Shown here piece after piece: positions 48,329 to 58,130 of a stretch of 64,000 nucleotides of DNA. This DNA is from Methanomassiliicoccales archaeon (GTDB lineage Archaea; Thermoplasmatota; Thermoplasmata; Methanomassiliicoccales; UBA472), in assembly GCA_028682895.1 (NCBI GenBank), contig JAJRAK010000039.1:1-64000 (forward strand), given 5' to 3'. A model generated the notes under the pieces. It saw only the letters and a program-made list of their open reading frames with translations. It searched no databases and was not told the origin of the DNA. A program made the translations under genes and the position numbers. Positions within the stretch are counted from its first letter, which is position 1. Each line of letters starts with the position of its first letter.

Positions 48329-48982
48329 ATGAGCGAAGAACTCATCAGCAGATTGCAACAGGCGATCATCAGCATGGACAGCGATATCGCTGTAGAGTTG
48401 GCCAAGGAGATCGTTCAAAGCGGCGTTCGTCCGTCCTTGGTCGTCGAAGGCTGCCTGGTAAAGGCCATGAAGATGGTCGCGGACAGCTACGACCGTAAGG
48501 AGATATTTCTGCCTCAGGTGTTAGCATCGGTGAACGCGTACTATGCAGCATTCGATGTTCTCCGTCCCTGGCTGCCGAGGATCGATGCCAGGGCAGGTCG
48601 GTCGGTCCTCATCGGTGTGGTCGAAGGCGACATACACGACATCGGCAAGAACCTGGTACGGGTGATGATGGAAGCATACGGCTACGAATGCTACGATCTG
48701 GGTCGGGACGTGCCCACGGAGGTGTTCCTGGAGAACATATCAAAGCATGACCCGCCGTTCATCGCCCTCTCCACGCTCATGACCCCCACGATGAGGGGGA
48801 TGAAGGATATCGTCGACGGGATGGTGGACGCCGACATACGCAAAGGCAAGCTGGTGATCATCGGCGGAGGGCCGGTGGATAAAGCGTTCGCCGAGAGGAT
48901 AGGTGCCGATCATTATGGTCCCAATATCAAGGACGCTATAGTCTGGATGAAGGATATGAGGGAAAAGGAGGCCGGCCGATGA
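48329..48982 (+). CDS. corrinoid (B12-binding) protein, MtbC/MttC/MtaC-like
   Basis: VLIGVVEGDIHDIGKNLVRVMMEAYGYECYDLGRDVPTEVF (DxHxxG motif). Confidence 0.92.
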   Translation: MSEELISRLQQAIISMDSDIAVELAKEIVQSGVRPSLVVEGCLVKAMKMVADSYDRKEIFLPQVLASVNAYYAAFDVLRPWLPRIDARAGRSVLIGVVEGDIHDIGKNLVRVMMEAYGYECYDLGRDVPTEVFLENISKHDPPFIALSTLMTPTMRGMKDIVDGMVDADIRKGKLVIIGGGPVDKAFAERIGADHYGPNIKDAIVWMKDMREKEAGR

Positions 48983-50040
48983 GGTGCATGACATCTATGC
49001 AGAGGTTCGAGGCGACCATCAAGGGGGAGGCTCCTGACCGTCTGCCATCGATACTGTACTTCCAGTCGGCGGCGCAGCATTCCGCCATGCGCGACGATGT
49101 CACCTGGCAGGAGCTTCTGAACAGTCCGAGCAAGCTCAGCCGGAACGTGTTGCAGCAGAACACCCGTTACGGGGCTGACAACCTCTTTCTACCGTTGGAC
49201 TTCAGGGTCACGGGTGAGGCGTTCGGCAGCACATGCGAGTACGCGTTGAAGTGTGGCTTCGGCATGAGGATGCCAGTGGTCAAGCACAGGGTCCTCGGCT
49301 CCAAGGATCGCATAGATGATCTGGCAGTCCCGGACCCGAGCACCGGTCGCGGCGGTGTGGTGATCGAAGCGATACATATGCTGAGCAAAAGGTGCGGGGG
49401 GACCGTTCCAATAATCGGCTTCCTGAACTCCCCGGCCGATGCGGCGACGGATATCCTTGAAGGGGACTATTCGTCGGTGCTGCCACTGATGGTAACGGAC
49501 AAGGCCGCCGTGCACAAGCTGTTTAGCATGATCACGGAATACAACATCGAGTTCGGCAAGGCCATGCTCGATGCGGGCGCGTCCGCCCTGGCCACGGTGA
49601 GCGGAGGGTTCAACGACATTACGCTCAGTCCTGAGCAGTATCATGAGTTCATCGCTCCCTATCACGCCCGCATCGTCAAACGCACGAACGCCCCCTACTG
49701 CTACCATCAATGCCAGGATGCCACACCGTTCCTGGATGACATGGTGGACACCGGCTGCGGCGCCATATCGTTCAGCGAGAAGGTGGACCTGGCGGCGGTG
49801 AAGCGCAGATACGGTCCAAAGGTCATCCTGGCCAGCGGCCCGGGCGTCTCCACCGAGAGCAGCATCATGTGCAGCGGTACGCCAATGGATGTGCAGGAGG
49901 CGGCGTTCCAGGCCATCTCCGTTGCCGGGGACGACGGCCGCTTCTGGCTAAGCGCCGGATGCGAGGTCCACCATACTGTTCCGGAGAGGAACATATTGGC
50001 GCTGACATCATCCCCGACCATTTATGCCACGTTAAAGTGA
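48979..50040 (+). CDS. uroporphyrinogen decarboxylase family methyltransferase (MtxA-like)
   Basis: MTSMQRFEATIKGEAPDRLPSILYF ... YCYHQCQDATPFLDDMVDTGCGAISFSEKVDL; 4-nt overlap with the corrinoid gene. Confidence 0.85.
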   Translation: MRCMTSMQRFEATIKGEAPDRLPSILYFQSAAQHSAMRDDVTWQELLNSPSKLSRNVLQQNTRYGADNLFLPLDFRVTGEAFGSTCEYALKCGFGMRMPVVKHRVLGSKDRIDDLAVPDPSTGRGGVVIEAIHMLSKRCGGTVPIIGFLNSPADAATDILEGDYSSVLPLMVTDKAAVHKLFSMITEYNIEFGKAMLDAGASALATVSGGFNDITLSPEQYHEFIAPYHARIVKRTNAPYCYHQCQDATPFLDDMVDTGCGAISFSEKVDLAAVKRRYGPKVILASGPGVSTESSIMCSGTPMDVQEAAFQAISVAGDDGRFWLSAGCEVHHTVPERNILALTSSPTIYATLK

Positions 50041-50107
50041 AAAGGATGAACGGCAAAGGTATAAACTGATTCGGCCATCCCAAGGAAGGCATCGGAGGTG
50101 AGATCGA

Positions 50108-53095
50108 TTGAACGTTTCTAAGCTCAGGGTATTGGCGGTAGATGATGAACCGGAGCTTTGTGCCATCTCTAAGGAGATATTGGAATCGTTCTATGGTATG
50201 AACGTGAAGGTGGCGTCCTCCGTCAAAGAGGCGCTGAAGGTGCTCCAGGAGGAGAAGTTCGATGCCATCATCTCCGACTATCAGATGCCCGGTGCCAGCG
50301 GGATCGAGTTCGTACGGGAGCTGCGTTCCTCCGGGGACCGCACCCCCTTCATCCTTTTTACCGGCAGAGGCCGGGAAGAGGTCGTCATATCCGCCGTGGA
50401 CAATGGCGCGGACGGATACGTGCAGAAGGGCACGGACATCAAGGCCGCGTTCACCGACCTGGCCCAGAAGATACGCAACACCGTCATCCGGGTCAGAGCG
50501 GAGATGGCGCTCGAGGAGAGCGAGGCCCGCTATCGGTCCATGATAGACGGCTCGCCCCTGGGGATGTTCCTCACCGATGAGAAAGGCTATTGCATATACA
50601 GCAACCCGAGATGGCAGGAGATGACCGTCCTGGACAAGGACGGCGCCCTGGGCTTTGAATGGATGCGGGGCATACACGAGGATGACCGCGATGCGCTCAA
50701 GACCAGATGGGACGAGGCCGTCGGGAACAGCACGAGCATCACATACGAGTTCCGCTACTGGAGGGGCCGTCAGGTCCGATGGATATGGGGGCACCTAGCC
50801 CCGGTACAGGATGCCCTATGTCATACCACTGGATTCCTGAGCACGAACCTCGACATCAGCGACCGCAGGAAGGCCGAAAGGGCGCTCGTAGAGAAGGACA
50901 GGGTGATGTCAAAGGCCTCCTCCTTGGTGAAGATCGGTTACTGGATATGGAGCGGCGAGGGGGACCTGTACTATTCTGAAGGGCTGAACAACATCCTCGG
51001 GATCCCCGAGGGGAGCCAGCTTCAGCACGACCGGCTGTTCGCAGCCATCTATCCTGAGGACCAGCCAAAGTTCATCCAGACGATGGACACTGCCATGAAG
51101 AACCGGGGCGAGTCCGAGGTGGAGCACCGGATGGTGCGCAGCGACGGTTCTATCATCACCGTCCGAACCATGTTGGACGTGACCTCGTCAGGCACAGGCC
51201 GGCCGCTGTTCATCCTTGGCATGGTCAAGGACATAACGGAAGAGAAGAAACAAGGGCAGAAGGTCCAGGAGAAGGAGGACCTCTACCGCATCGTCTTCGA
51301 CACAGTGGCGGAAGGCCTCGTGGTGAGGGACTCCCAGGGCAAGCTGATCCTCTGCAACGCCGGGGCGGCCAAGCAGTTCGACGTGGAATCAGGGGAGAAG
51401 TTGGTGCAAAGGGGGATCGATGAGACGCATCTCGTCATGGCGGATGGAAGCCCGCTAAGGCACGAGGACCTGCCGACCTCCCTCACCTTCCGCACCGGTT
51501 CGCCCATCAGCGACGAGGTCCGCGGTATCAAGAAGAAGGACGGGAGCGTGATGTGGGTCAAGACCAATTCCGCGCCCTTCTTCAAGGACGGGGTGGTGCA
51601 GGCGGCGATAGTCTGCCTCACCGATATAACACAGATCATCGAGGCCGAGAAAAGGATACGCGAGAGCGAGGCCAAGTTCCGGTTGATCGCCGACAACATG
51701 ACCGATTACATCACGGTCCTGGACACTAACTTCCGCATCACTTACGCAAGCCCTTCGGTGCACCAGCTCCTGGGTTACACCAGTGAGGAATATGTAAAAT
51801 GTTCCCTGTCCGTTCTGTTCACTCCAGATGCTCTCCAGCAGATAAATGACCGGGTGGCAAAAAAGCTCGAAAGGGAGATGAGGGGAGAGGGCCGGCCAGA
51901 CCTTCCCGTCTATTTGGAGCTGGAGATGGTCCGCAAGGACGGCTCTCATAGATGGGTCGGGAATACCATACGTTTCATCCGTGACGATGGTGGCAAGTGG
52001 GCTGGCTTTATCGTCGCTTCCAGGGACGTCACCGAGAGACATAGGATGGACGAGGAGCTCAGGAGGAGCGACAAGCACTTCGCCATAGCGCAGTCGCTGG
52101 CAAAACTGGGTAGCTGGAAGTACGATATCGCCTCCGATACGGCCACCTGGACACCGGAGACGTTCCGCATATTCGGCCGTGACCCAAGCCTAGGCGCCCC
52201 GAACCTGAACAGCCTGTACGATTATTTCGAAAAGGACGACCTCCCCAAGTTCAGGGAGGTGACGAGACTGGCGCTGGATGAAGGAGTGCCGTACGACATC
52301 CGCGTCCGCATCGTCCTGGAGAACGGTGTCAGAAAGACCATACGCATGATCAGCGACGTCAAGACGAAGGACGGCGTCCCGATCGAAGTGTGGGGGGCAT
52401 TGCAGGACGTCACCGAGCAAGTGGCCGGAGAGCACGTGCTAGAGGAGGCGAACCGCAAGATAGGTCTGATGACCGGCATCACCAGGCACGACATCAAGAA
52501 CCAGCTGCAGGTGCTCTCAGGTTGGTTGGACCTGATGAAGTTGGACGATCAGAAGAACCAAACGCTGCTGGAGAAGGCGTTCAAGGCCCTGACCAACATG
52601 CGGGCCCTTATCGATTTCACCGCCGAATATGAGTCACTGGGAACGAAGGCGCCTCACTTCATAGACGTGGGGAAGGAGGTGTCCAGAATAGCCAAGGAGA
52701 CTCCGATGGATTCCCTTGCCATCATCAACGAACTGCATGGGGAGGAGATACTGGCCGACCCGCTCCTGGTAAAAGTGCTCTACAATATGGTGGAGAACGC
52801 CAAACGGCACGGTGGGAAGGCAACATATGTCCGGTTCCGTTCCGAACTGGACGGTGAGATGCTGAGGCTGATCTGCGAGGACGACGGTGCCGGGATCAAG
52901 GACAGCAGGAAGGAGGCGATATTCGACCACACAGGCTTCAAAGGGCATGGGTATGGCCTCTTCTTCACCCGCACCATGCTGGCCATCACCGGTCTCTCCA
53001 TATGGGAGGAAGGCCGCTTCGGTGAAGGGGCCCGATTCGTGATATCCGTGCCGAGGGACCGCTGGCGGCGGACAAATGACCAAGGGAACGGATGA
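50108..53095 (+). CDS. hybrid sensor: N-terminal receiver domain, multiple PAS domains, C-terminal histidine kinase
   Basis: REC (LAVDDEPELCAIS...DAIISDYQMPGASGIEFVREL...), PAS repeats, TRHDIKNQLQVLSGWLDLMK and ATPase motifs NMVENAKRHGG / DDGAGIKDSRKEAIF. Confidence 0.9.
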   Translation: MNVSKLRVLAVDDEPELCAISKEILESFYGMNVKVASSVKEALKVLQEEKFDAIISDYQMPGASGIEFVRELRSSGDRTPFILFTGRGREEVVISAVDNGADGYVQKGTDIKAAFTDLAQKIRNTVIRVRAEMALEESEARYRSMIDGSPLGMFLTDEKGYCIYSNPRWQEMTVLDKDGALGFEWMRGIHEDDRDALKTRWDEAVGNSTSITYEFRYWRGRQVRWIWGHLAPVQDALCHTTGFLSTNLDISDRRKAERALVEKDRVMSKASSLVKIGYWIWSGEGDLYYSEGLNNILGIPEGSQLQHDRLFAAIYPEDQPKFIQTMDTAMKNRGESEVEHRMVRSDGSIITVRTMLDVTSSGTGRPLFILGMVKDITEEKKQGQKVQEKEDLYRIVFDTVAEGLVVRDSQGKLILCNAGAAKQFDVESGEKLVQRGIDETHLVMADGSPLRHEDLPTSLTFRTGSPISDEVRGIKKKDGSVMWVKTNSAPFFKDGVVQAAIVCLTDITQIIEAEKRIRESEAKFRLIADNMTDYITVLDTNFRITYASPSVHQLLGYTSEEYVKCSLSVLFTPDALQQINDRVAKKLEREMRGEGRPDLPVYLELEMVRKDGSHRWVGNTIRFIRDDGGKWAGFIVASRDVTERHRMDEELRRSDKHFAIAQSLAKLGSWKYDIASDTATWTPETFRIFGRDPSLGAPNLNSLYDYFEKDDLPKFREVTRLALDEGVPYDIRVRIVLENGVRKTIRMISDVKTKDGVPIEVWGALQDVTEQVAGEHVLEEANRKIGLMTGITRHDIKNQLQVLSGWLDLMKLDDQKNQTLLEKAFKALTNMRALIDFTAEYESLGTKAPHFIDVGKEVSRIAKETPMDSLAIINELHGEEILADPLLVKVLYNMVENAKRHGGKATYVRFRSELDGEMLRLICEDDGAGIKDSRKEAIFDHTGFKGHGYGLFFTRTMLAITGLSIWEEGRFGEGARFVISVPRDRWRRTNDQGNG

Positions 53096-53297
53096 TTACG
53101 AAACACTTTAGTATGAAACCCTTCATTTTTGCTTTCATTATTACGGAAATCATATGGCTGAGGTGAGGTAAGTGTCGACAAGGAGACTTCCCTCCTGTTC
53201 TCTTGTCGGAAAGTGTCCGTCTCGGCCAAATATGAAAAACCCAATGCCGGAAGGCGTTCGACGGTGAACCGTATCCATAAGAACTAACAAATGAGTA

Positions 53298-54488
53298 ATG
53301 AGGCTGACAGAGATGAACCGGTCGGAGATACTTGCCAAGTTCGATAAGTGCCCCTTGATAGCCTGCGATACCACGCTCAGAGACGGTGAGCAGGCCGCCG
53401 GCATTGTGTTCGCCAACCTGGAGAAGCTGAGGATAGCCAAGCTCCTTGACGAGATAGGTGTGCAGCAGATCGAGGCGGGCATTCCGGCCATGGGAGGGGA
53501 CGAGAAGATGGCGGTCAAGAAGATCGCCTCGCTCGGACTGGACGCCTCGGTGCTGGGATGGAACCGGGCCAACATCGAGGACGTAGCGCAATCGATAGAT
53601 TGCGACGTGGACTCTGTCGCCATCTCAATGTCATCTTCCGATATCCACATCAAGAACAAGCTGATGAAGACCAGGGAATGGGTGCTGGAGAAGGTCGTCG
53701 AGAGCGTGGAGTACGCCAAGGACCACGGCCTGTACATCTCCTGCAACGCCGAGGACGCCTCTCGGGCGGACCCCGCGTTCCTCATCGAGTTCGGTCGGGC
53801 GGCCAAGGACGCTGGTGCGAACCGCCTCAGATATTGCGATACCATAGGGTTGTTGGAGCCTCGCCGCGCTTACGATGAGATCAAGGCGCTCAGGGAGGCG
53901 GTCGACATCGATATAGAGATGCACACCCACAACGACTTCGGCATGGCAACGGCCAACGCCGTCGCCGGCATCCAGGCGGGTGCGAAGTTCGTCAGTACCA
54001 CGGTCATGGGCATAGGTGAGCGTACCGGGAACACCCCGCTGGAGGAGATCGTCATGTGCTCCAAGCACCTGCTGCACATGAACGTGGACATCCGCACCGA
54101 CCGCTTCCGTGAGATCGTGGAGTACGTAGCGAAGGCCGCCGGGCGCGAGATACCTGGATGGAAGCCCATCGTCGGTACCAACTGTTTCGCCCACGAGGCC
54201 GGCATCCACACCGACGGTGTGATCAAGTACCTGAGCAACTACGAGCCGTACACCCCTGAAGAGGTCGGACTGACGAGGAAGATCGTCATCGGCAAGCACT
54301 CCGGGCGGCACACCATAAAGCAGATACTGTCCCAGAAGGGCATCGATATCGACGACGAGCTGGCGCAGAAGATACTGGACCAGGTGCGGGCGAACTCGAT
54401 AGCTCTGAAGAGGTCGCTCTCCGAGAACGAGCTCATCTACATCTACCAGGACTTCATGGTCGGCGACAACCAGGTCATGCGCCACTGA
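53298..54488 (+). CDS. homocitrate/isopropylmalate/citramalate synthase family protein (NifV/AksA-like)
   Basis: CDTTLRDGEQAAGIVFANLEKLRIAKLLDEIGVQQIEAGIPAMGG ... HTHNDFGMATANAVAGIQAGA ... GKHSGRHTIK. Confidence 0.88.
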   Translation: MRLTEMNRSEILAKFDKCPLIACDTTLRDGEQAAGIVFANLEKLRIAKLLDEIGVQQIEAGIPAMGGDEKMAVKKIASLGLDASVLGWNRANIEDVAQSIDCDVDSVAISMSSSDIHIKNKLMKTREWVLEKVVESVEYAKDHGLYISCNAEDASRADPAFLIEFGRAAKDAGANRLRYCDTIGLLEPRRAYDEIKALREAVDIDIEMHTHNDFGMATANAVAGIQAGAKFVSTTVMGIGERTGNTPLEEIVMCSKHLLHMNVDIRTDRFREIVEYVAKAAGREIPGWKPIVGTNCFAHEAGIHTDGVIKYLSNYEPYTPEEVGLTRKIVIGKHSGRHTIKQILSQKGIDIDDELAQKILDQVRANSIALKRSLSENELIYIYQDFMVGDNQVMRH

Positions 54489-54494
54489 TCTGGG

Positions 54495-56690
54495 TCAGTA
54501 ACCTTTCCACCGGTCCCGGACCAGTTCCATGATGTGCACCGCCACGTCCGTGGACCTCATTCCAAGGTCCCTCTTCTTTCCATCATGGGTGTGCAGTATC
54601 AACCTCAGCTCGCCGCGCAGGATGGCGTTGCCGATGACCGGTTTCAATTCAATGCTGGATATCCTGTCCAACGGTATGAACCCGTTCAGGTCCGAACGGT
54701 CGTACATGGGGTGATGGAAGGCCCCTATTCCGTTGGTGAAGATGGCGATCGGCTCCGTGCAGCCCTCATAAAAGACCTTGTTCCGGGTCATGCTAACGTA
54801 CGATAGGCCGGCCATAAGGGTCGTCACGCCAACCGTGATTATGACGTTCGCATAGACCATGAACGTCAGGAGCGGGAACGCGACCAGGGTCAGCAGGAAA
54901 ACGGTCTTGAACTGGCCTGCCATGCTCCTCATGGTCTCCGTCTCTTCGGCGGTGGCGGCGACCATCTCCAGCAGCTCACCGGGGCGGCCGCCGAACGTCC
55001 CGTTGGAGGCGAAGCGGACGACCCTCAATCCGTCCGGCACCGCCTCCTCCTTCGGGTATAGCTTATCCACCCACCTGCCGCCCAGAAGGCCGATGGGTAT
55101 GATGACGGCGATGGCGATCATCATCAACGGGGTCCACGCGCCGAACATGATCGACGCAGCGTCGATGATGCCCATGGAACGGAAGTCGAGCCCGAGGCCC
55201 CAGAGGAGGGCCGCGAAAAACAGCTGGACCACGATGGAGACGGGCACGATCAATAGCCCCGCGAACGTCCTGATGATGCTCCACCTCGTGGATGCGGGCC
55301 TGCGGACCAGGATGAACGGCAGCGTGAGGGACACCGAGATGGCGCCCATGGCGGCAAATGTCAGATGCCCTCCAGGGAACTGCGAGATGTCCCCATCGGG
55401 AACGAGGAGGCATATGACGAACGCCAGCAGTGCCCCGATGTGCACTATTCCCAATCTTTCGCCCAGTCCTGTGAGGTCCATGCGCCTCTGCTCACGCTTG
55501 TACATGGAGAACGTGCGGTCCAGGAAAAAGATCGCCAATATGCCCATCGGCAACATCAGTACGGCCAGGGTCACAAGCCCGCGGTCCCCGTTGTTGAATC
55601 CATGGACGCTCAGGAGGCCTACTTCGTGTTCGCCATAGGAACAGACGGTCGTGCCGTATACGTCCATGAAGACCTGTCCCCGTCCGGTAGCATCAGCGCG
55701 CCAGGCGGGCACTTCCCTTCCGACACGGTATCCGACGACGGTCCCTCCATCATCGATGACAACATAGTAATCGGCCGTCGCGGTGTCGTATTCGCCGCTT
55801 GAGCTCAACGGGATGACACGGGAGACGTTCCCATCGTACACGATCATGAGGTTGGTCCCGTTGCGCACGCAGGGCAGTTCGTCCGATCCGACCATCTGCA
55901 GGTCGTACACCGGCTCATCGAACGACAGGTCCAGGATGGTGGCGTTCTCATCTCTTTGGAGGTCGAAGACGGTCAGGCGGTAGCTGGTGTTACGGTGTAT
56001 GACGCCGACGCTGTCAATGTCCACGCCGAACTCCATCTCCAGCGGCGTTCCGTCCACTGAATATGACACCAAGACCTCCCCGGACTTGACCAGTATCGCC
56101 TCTACGGTGCCGTTCTCGTACAACGCAAGAAGGTAGTCGGCACAGAAATCACATCCCGCCTCGATAACGCTGGAGTTCAGTTCACGGGTCCAGGCGATGG
56201 AGCCGGCCTCGTAGTCGAAGGCCAATAGCCTCTCCCCGGTAGCATTGGTCTGATGGATGATGATGTAAGGGGCCATCCAATAACTGTGGTCCCACGTGTC
56301 GGCCATGCCAAGCAGGTCGAGGTCGCCATCAAGGCTGAACGAGGCGTCAACATCACCGTTGACATCGATACGTTCGACCGTACCGTTAGGATAAAGGACG
56401 GACAGCTCGCCATGGCAATCTCCTATGACCATGTCCACCACCGGCCCGGTGATCAGGGGCACCGCCCCATCGCGGTCCAGGACGTAGACGCCGTCCGTCG
56501 TCAGCGCATACGGGTCGGTGTCCGCCGCCTTCATGATGACCTCGACCTCAAGGTCCAGAGGCACGGTGTCCGCCTCCATGTGGTCCGTGGTGAGGCCCGC
56601 ATAGGCCATTGTGCCAAAGAACGACACTGACAATATCGCTACGCATATGGAGATGAAAATGGTCTGCTGTCCGAAGGTCCTTATTGACAA
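54495..56690 (-). CDS. large membrane protein: N-terminal anchor, extracytoplasmic repeat (propeller-like?) region, C-terminal multi-TM region
   Basis: 731-aa ORF; N-terminal TM, about 350 aa polar region with DG/VDG-type repeats, then several TM segments. Confidence 0.65.
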   Translation of the reverse strand: MSIRTFGQQTIFISICVAILSVSFFGTMAYAGLTTDHMEADTVPLDLEVEVIMKAADTDPYALTTDGVYVLDRDGAVPLITGPVVDMVIGDCHGELSVLYPNGTVERIDVNGDVDASFSLDGDLDLLGMADTWDHSYWMAPYIIIHQTNATGERLLAFDYEAGSIAWTRELNSSVIEAGCDFCADYLLALYENGTVEAILVKSGEVLVSYSVDGTPLEMEFGVDIDSVGVIHRNTSYRLTVFDLQRDENATILDLSFDEPVYDLQMVGSDELPCVRNGTNLMIVYDGNVSRVIPLSSSGEYDTATADYYVVIDDGGTVVGYRVGREVPAWRADATGRGQVFMDVYGTTVCSYGEHEVGLLSVHGFNNGDRGLVTLAVLMLPMGILAIFFLDRTFSMYKREQRRMDLTGLGERLGIVHIGALLAFVICLLVPDGDISQFPGGHLTFAAMGAISVSLTLPFILVRRPASTRWSIIRTFAGLLIVPVSIVVQLFFAALLWGLGLDFRSMGIIDAASIMFGAWTPLMMIAIAVIIPIGLLGGRWVDKLYPKEEAVPDGLRVVRFASNGTFGGRPGELLEMVAATAEETETMRSMAGQFKTVFLLTLVAFPLLTFMVYANVIITVGVTTLMAGLSYVSMTRNKVFYEGCTEPIAIFTNGIGAFHHPMYDRSDLNGFIPLDRISSIELKPVIGNAILRGELRLILHTHDGKKRDLGMRSTDVAVHIMELVRDRWKGY

Positions 56691-56796
56691 TCGCTTCCCC
56701 CCCGCTTGTCTCAGGGGGATGGGGTACTGAGATTACATAAATATTCTGTGAATTTTTTAATTTTAAGGACCGAGCCTCCTCAGCGCGAAAGAAGCA

Positions 56797-57807
56797 TCAG
56801 CTGTTCCTGATGGCCCCGTTGATGGCGATCTCGGCTATGTCCACACTGTACATGGTGGAACGGATGATCGAATCGAGCACCATGTTGGTTATGATGGCAT
56901 CGCGGCTGCTCTGGGCATGAAGGCCCTGGCCGACCTTCTCGCACTTCCGCACCACTCTGCCGCCCTCATCGATCACAGCGTTGGCCTTATCGATGTCCTT
57001 GCGGAAGAGCGCCTCCATTCCCTTCTCCAGTACGCTCATGGCCTCGGCGCTCAACGATTTCAGCTGGTCCGCCCCCTCCAACTTCTCCTCGTCCTCGGCG
57101 CTGATCAATGCGTTCCTAGCTATGCGCACGGCATGGTCGCCTATGCGCTCGATGCTCCTGGCCACCAGCATGAGGTCGTTAGAGCCAAAGATATCTATGC
57201 CCATGCGCTCCCCCATCTTCCGATCACGGGCGACAAGGTTGTTCTGCTTCATGGCCATCCAATAGAGCCGGTCCACGTCGGTGTCGCGGTCGATGACGTC
57301 CTCGGCCAATCCTTTATCCTCCAGACGCAACGCCTCGATGGCATCCGCGTGCATGGAGCGGACGATGAGGTGCATGCGGCGTATGCATTTCTCCAACGGA
57401 AGCTCTACCGGGTCAGAGAGGTCGTGCATGATGACGCTGTTCGCCGTCTCCTCAACGATCTCCGGGCCGATGGCCAACCTGGAGAACTCCCGTACCGCGC
57501 CCTTTGTCGAAGGTTCCATCCGTTCCTTGGAGCGTACCGCTATGACATTGTATCCTACCAGATAAGCGCCTATGAGCTTTCTGGTAAGATGCTCGGCGCT
57601 CTCCTCGCCATTGGTCCATATCTCCTTCGTCAGGACCTCCCGGCGCCTATCAGTTTTCGTGTCTAGTATGATGGTGCCATCCGGCTGTATGGCTATGGAG
57701 ACCTGGTCGCCTGCTTTTAGATTGGACGAGTCGGCCCATTCCTTGGGAAGTGAAACGGTCAAGGTGGAAGTACCGGTCTTCTGTACTCTACGTAGTTCGG
57801 CTTTCAT
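56797..57807 (-). CDS. AbrB-like DNA-binding domain plus PhoU-like domains (phosphate uptake regulator)
   Basis: MKAELRRVQKTGTSTLTVSLPKEWADSSNLKAGDQVSIAIQPDGTIIL (SpoVT-AbrB) followed by PhoU-like helices; divergent from pstS. Confidence 0.88.
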   Translation of the reverse strand: MKAELRRVQKTGTSTLTVSLPKEWADSSNLKAGDQVSIAIQPDGTIILDTKTDRRREVLTKEIWTNGEESAEHLTRKLIGAYLVGYNVIAVRSKERMEPSTKGAVREFSRLAIGPEIVEETANSVIMHDLSDPVELPLEKCIRRMHLIVRSMHADAIEALRLEDKGLAEDVIDRDTDVDRLYWMAMKQNNLVARDRKMGERMGIDIFGSNDLMLVARSIERIGDHAVRIARNALISAEDEEKLEGADQLKSLSAEAMSVLEKGMEALFRKDIDKANAVIDEGGRVVRKCEKVGQGLHAQSSRDAIITNMVLDSIIRSTMYSVDIAEIAINGAIRNS

Positions 57808-57863
57808 TTCGTACTCACCATCAATTGAATATACTTATTACCTTAATGTACTTACAATATATA

Positions 57864-57886
57864 CAGAATATGTAAAAAATATTCTG
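57864..57886. promoter_or_regulatory. inverted repeat in the divergent regulator/pst intergenic region, candidate operator
   Basis: CAGAATAT-GTAAAAA-ATATTCTG, perfect 8-bp arms. Confidence 0.5.
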
Positions 57887-58009
57887 CTTACAGGACACTA
57901 TTGCAGATGCTCACAAGTACCAGTTCATTTTTTACACGTTCGGAATGTATTCTATTTCGCTAACGAATATTAATCCCCATTGTCGTAACCTGTTTCGTGG
58001 AACAGAACC

Positions 58010-58097
58010 GCGGAAAGAAAGGGACGAGCCCATCCATTGGCTTTCATAGGAATGCCATTCTCGATCCTCTACAGTATGATGGCTCGCCCACTTCCGC
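58010..58097 (+). other. nested inverted repeats upstream of pstS, candidate structured leader
   Basis: Outer arms GCGGAA (58010-58015)/TTCCGC (58092-58097); inner arms CGAGCCcATC (58025-58034)/GATGGCTCG (58078-58086). Confidence 0.35.
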
Positions 58098-58130
58098 AAC
58101 ATTGGAATTAATTGAAATGGAGTTGTAAAG

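Noticed and set aside
49865-50794. 309-aa minus-strand ORF
   Set aside because: Antisense to the second UroD gene and the PAS histidine kinase; no domain.
53631-54485. 284-aa minus-strand ORF
   Set aside because: Antisense to the homocitrate-synthase-family gene; shadow ORF.
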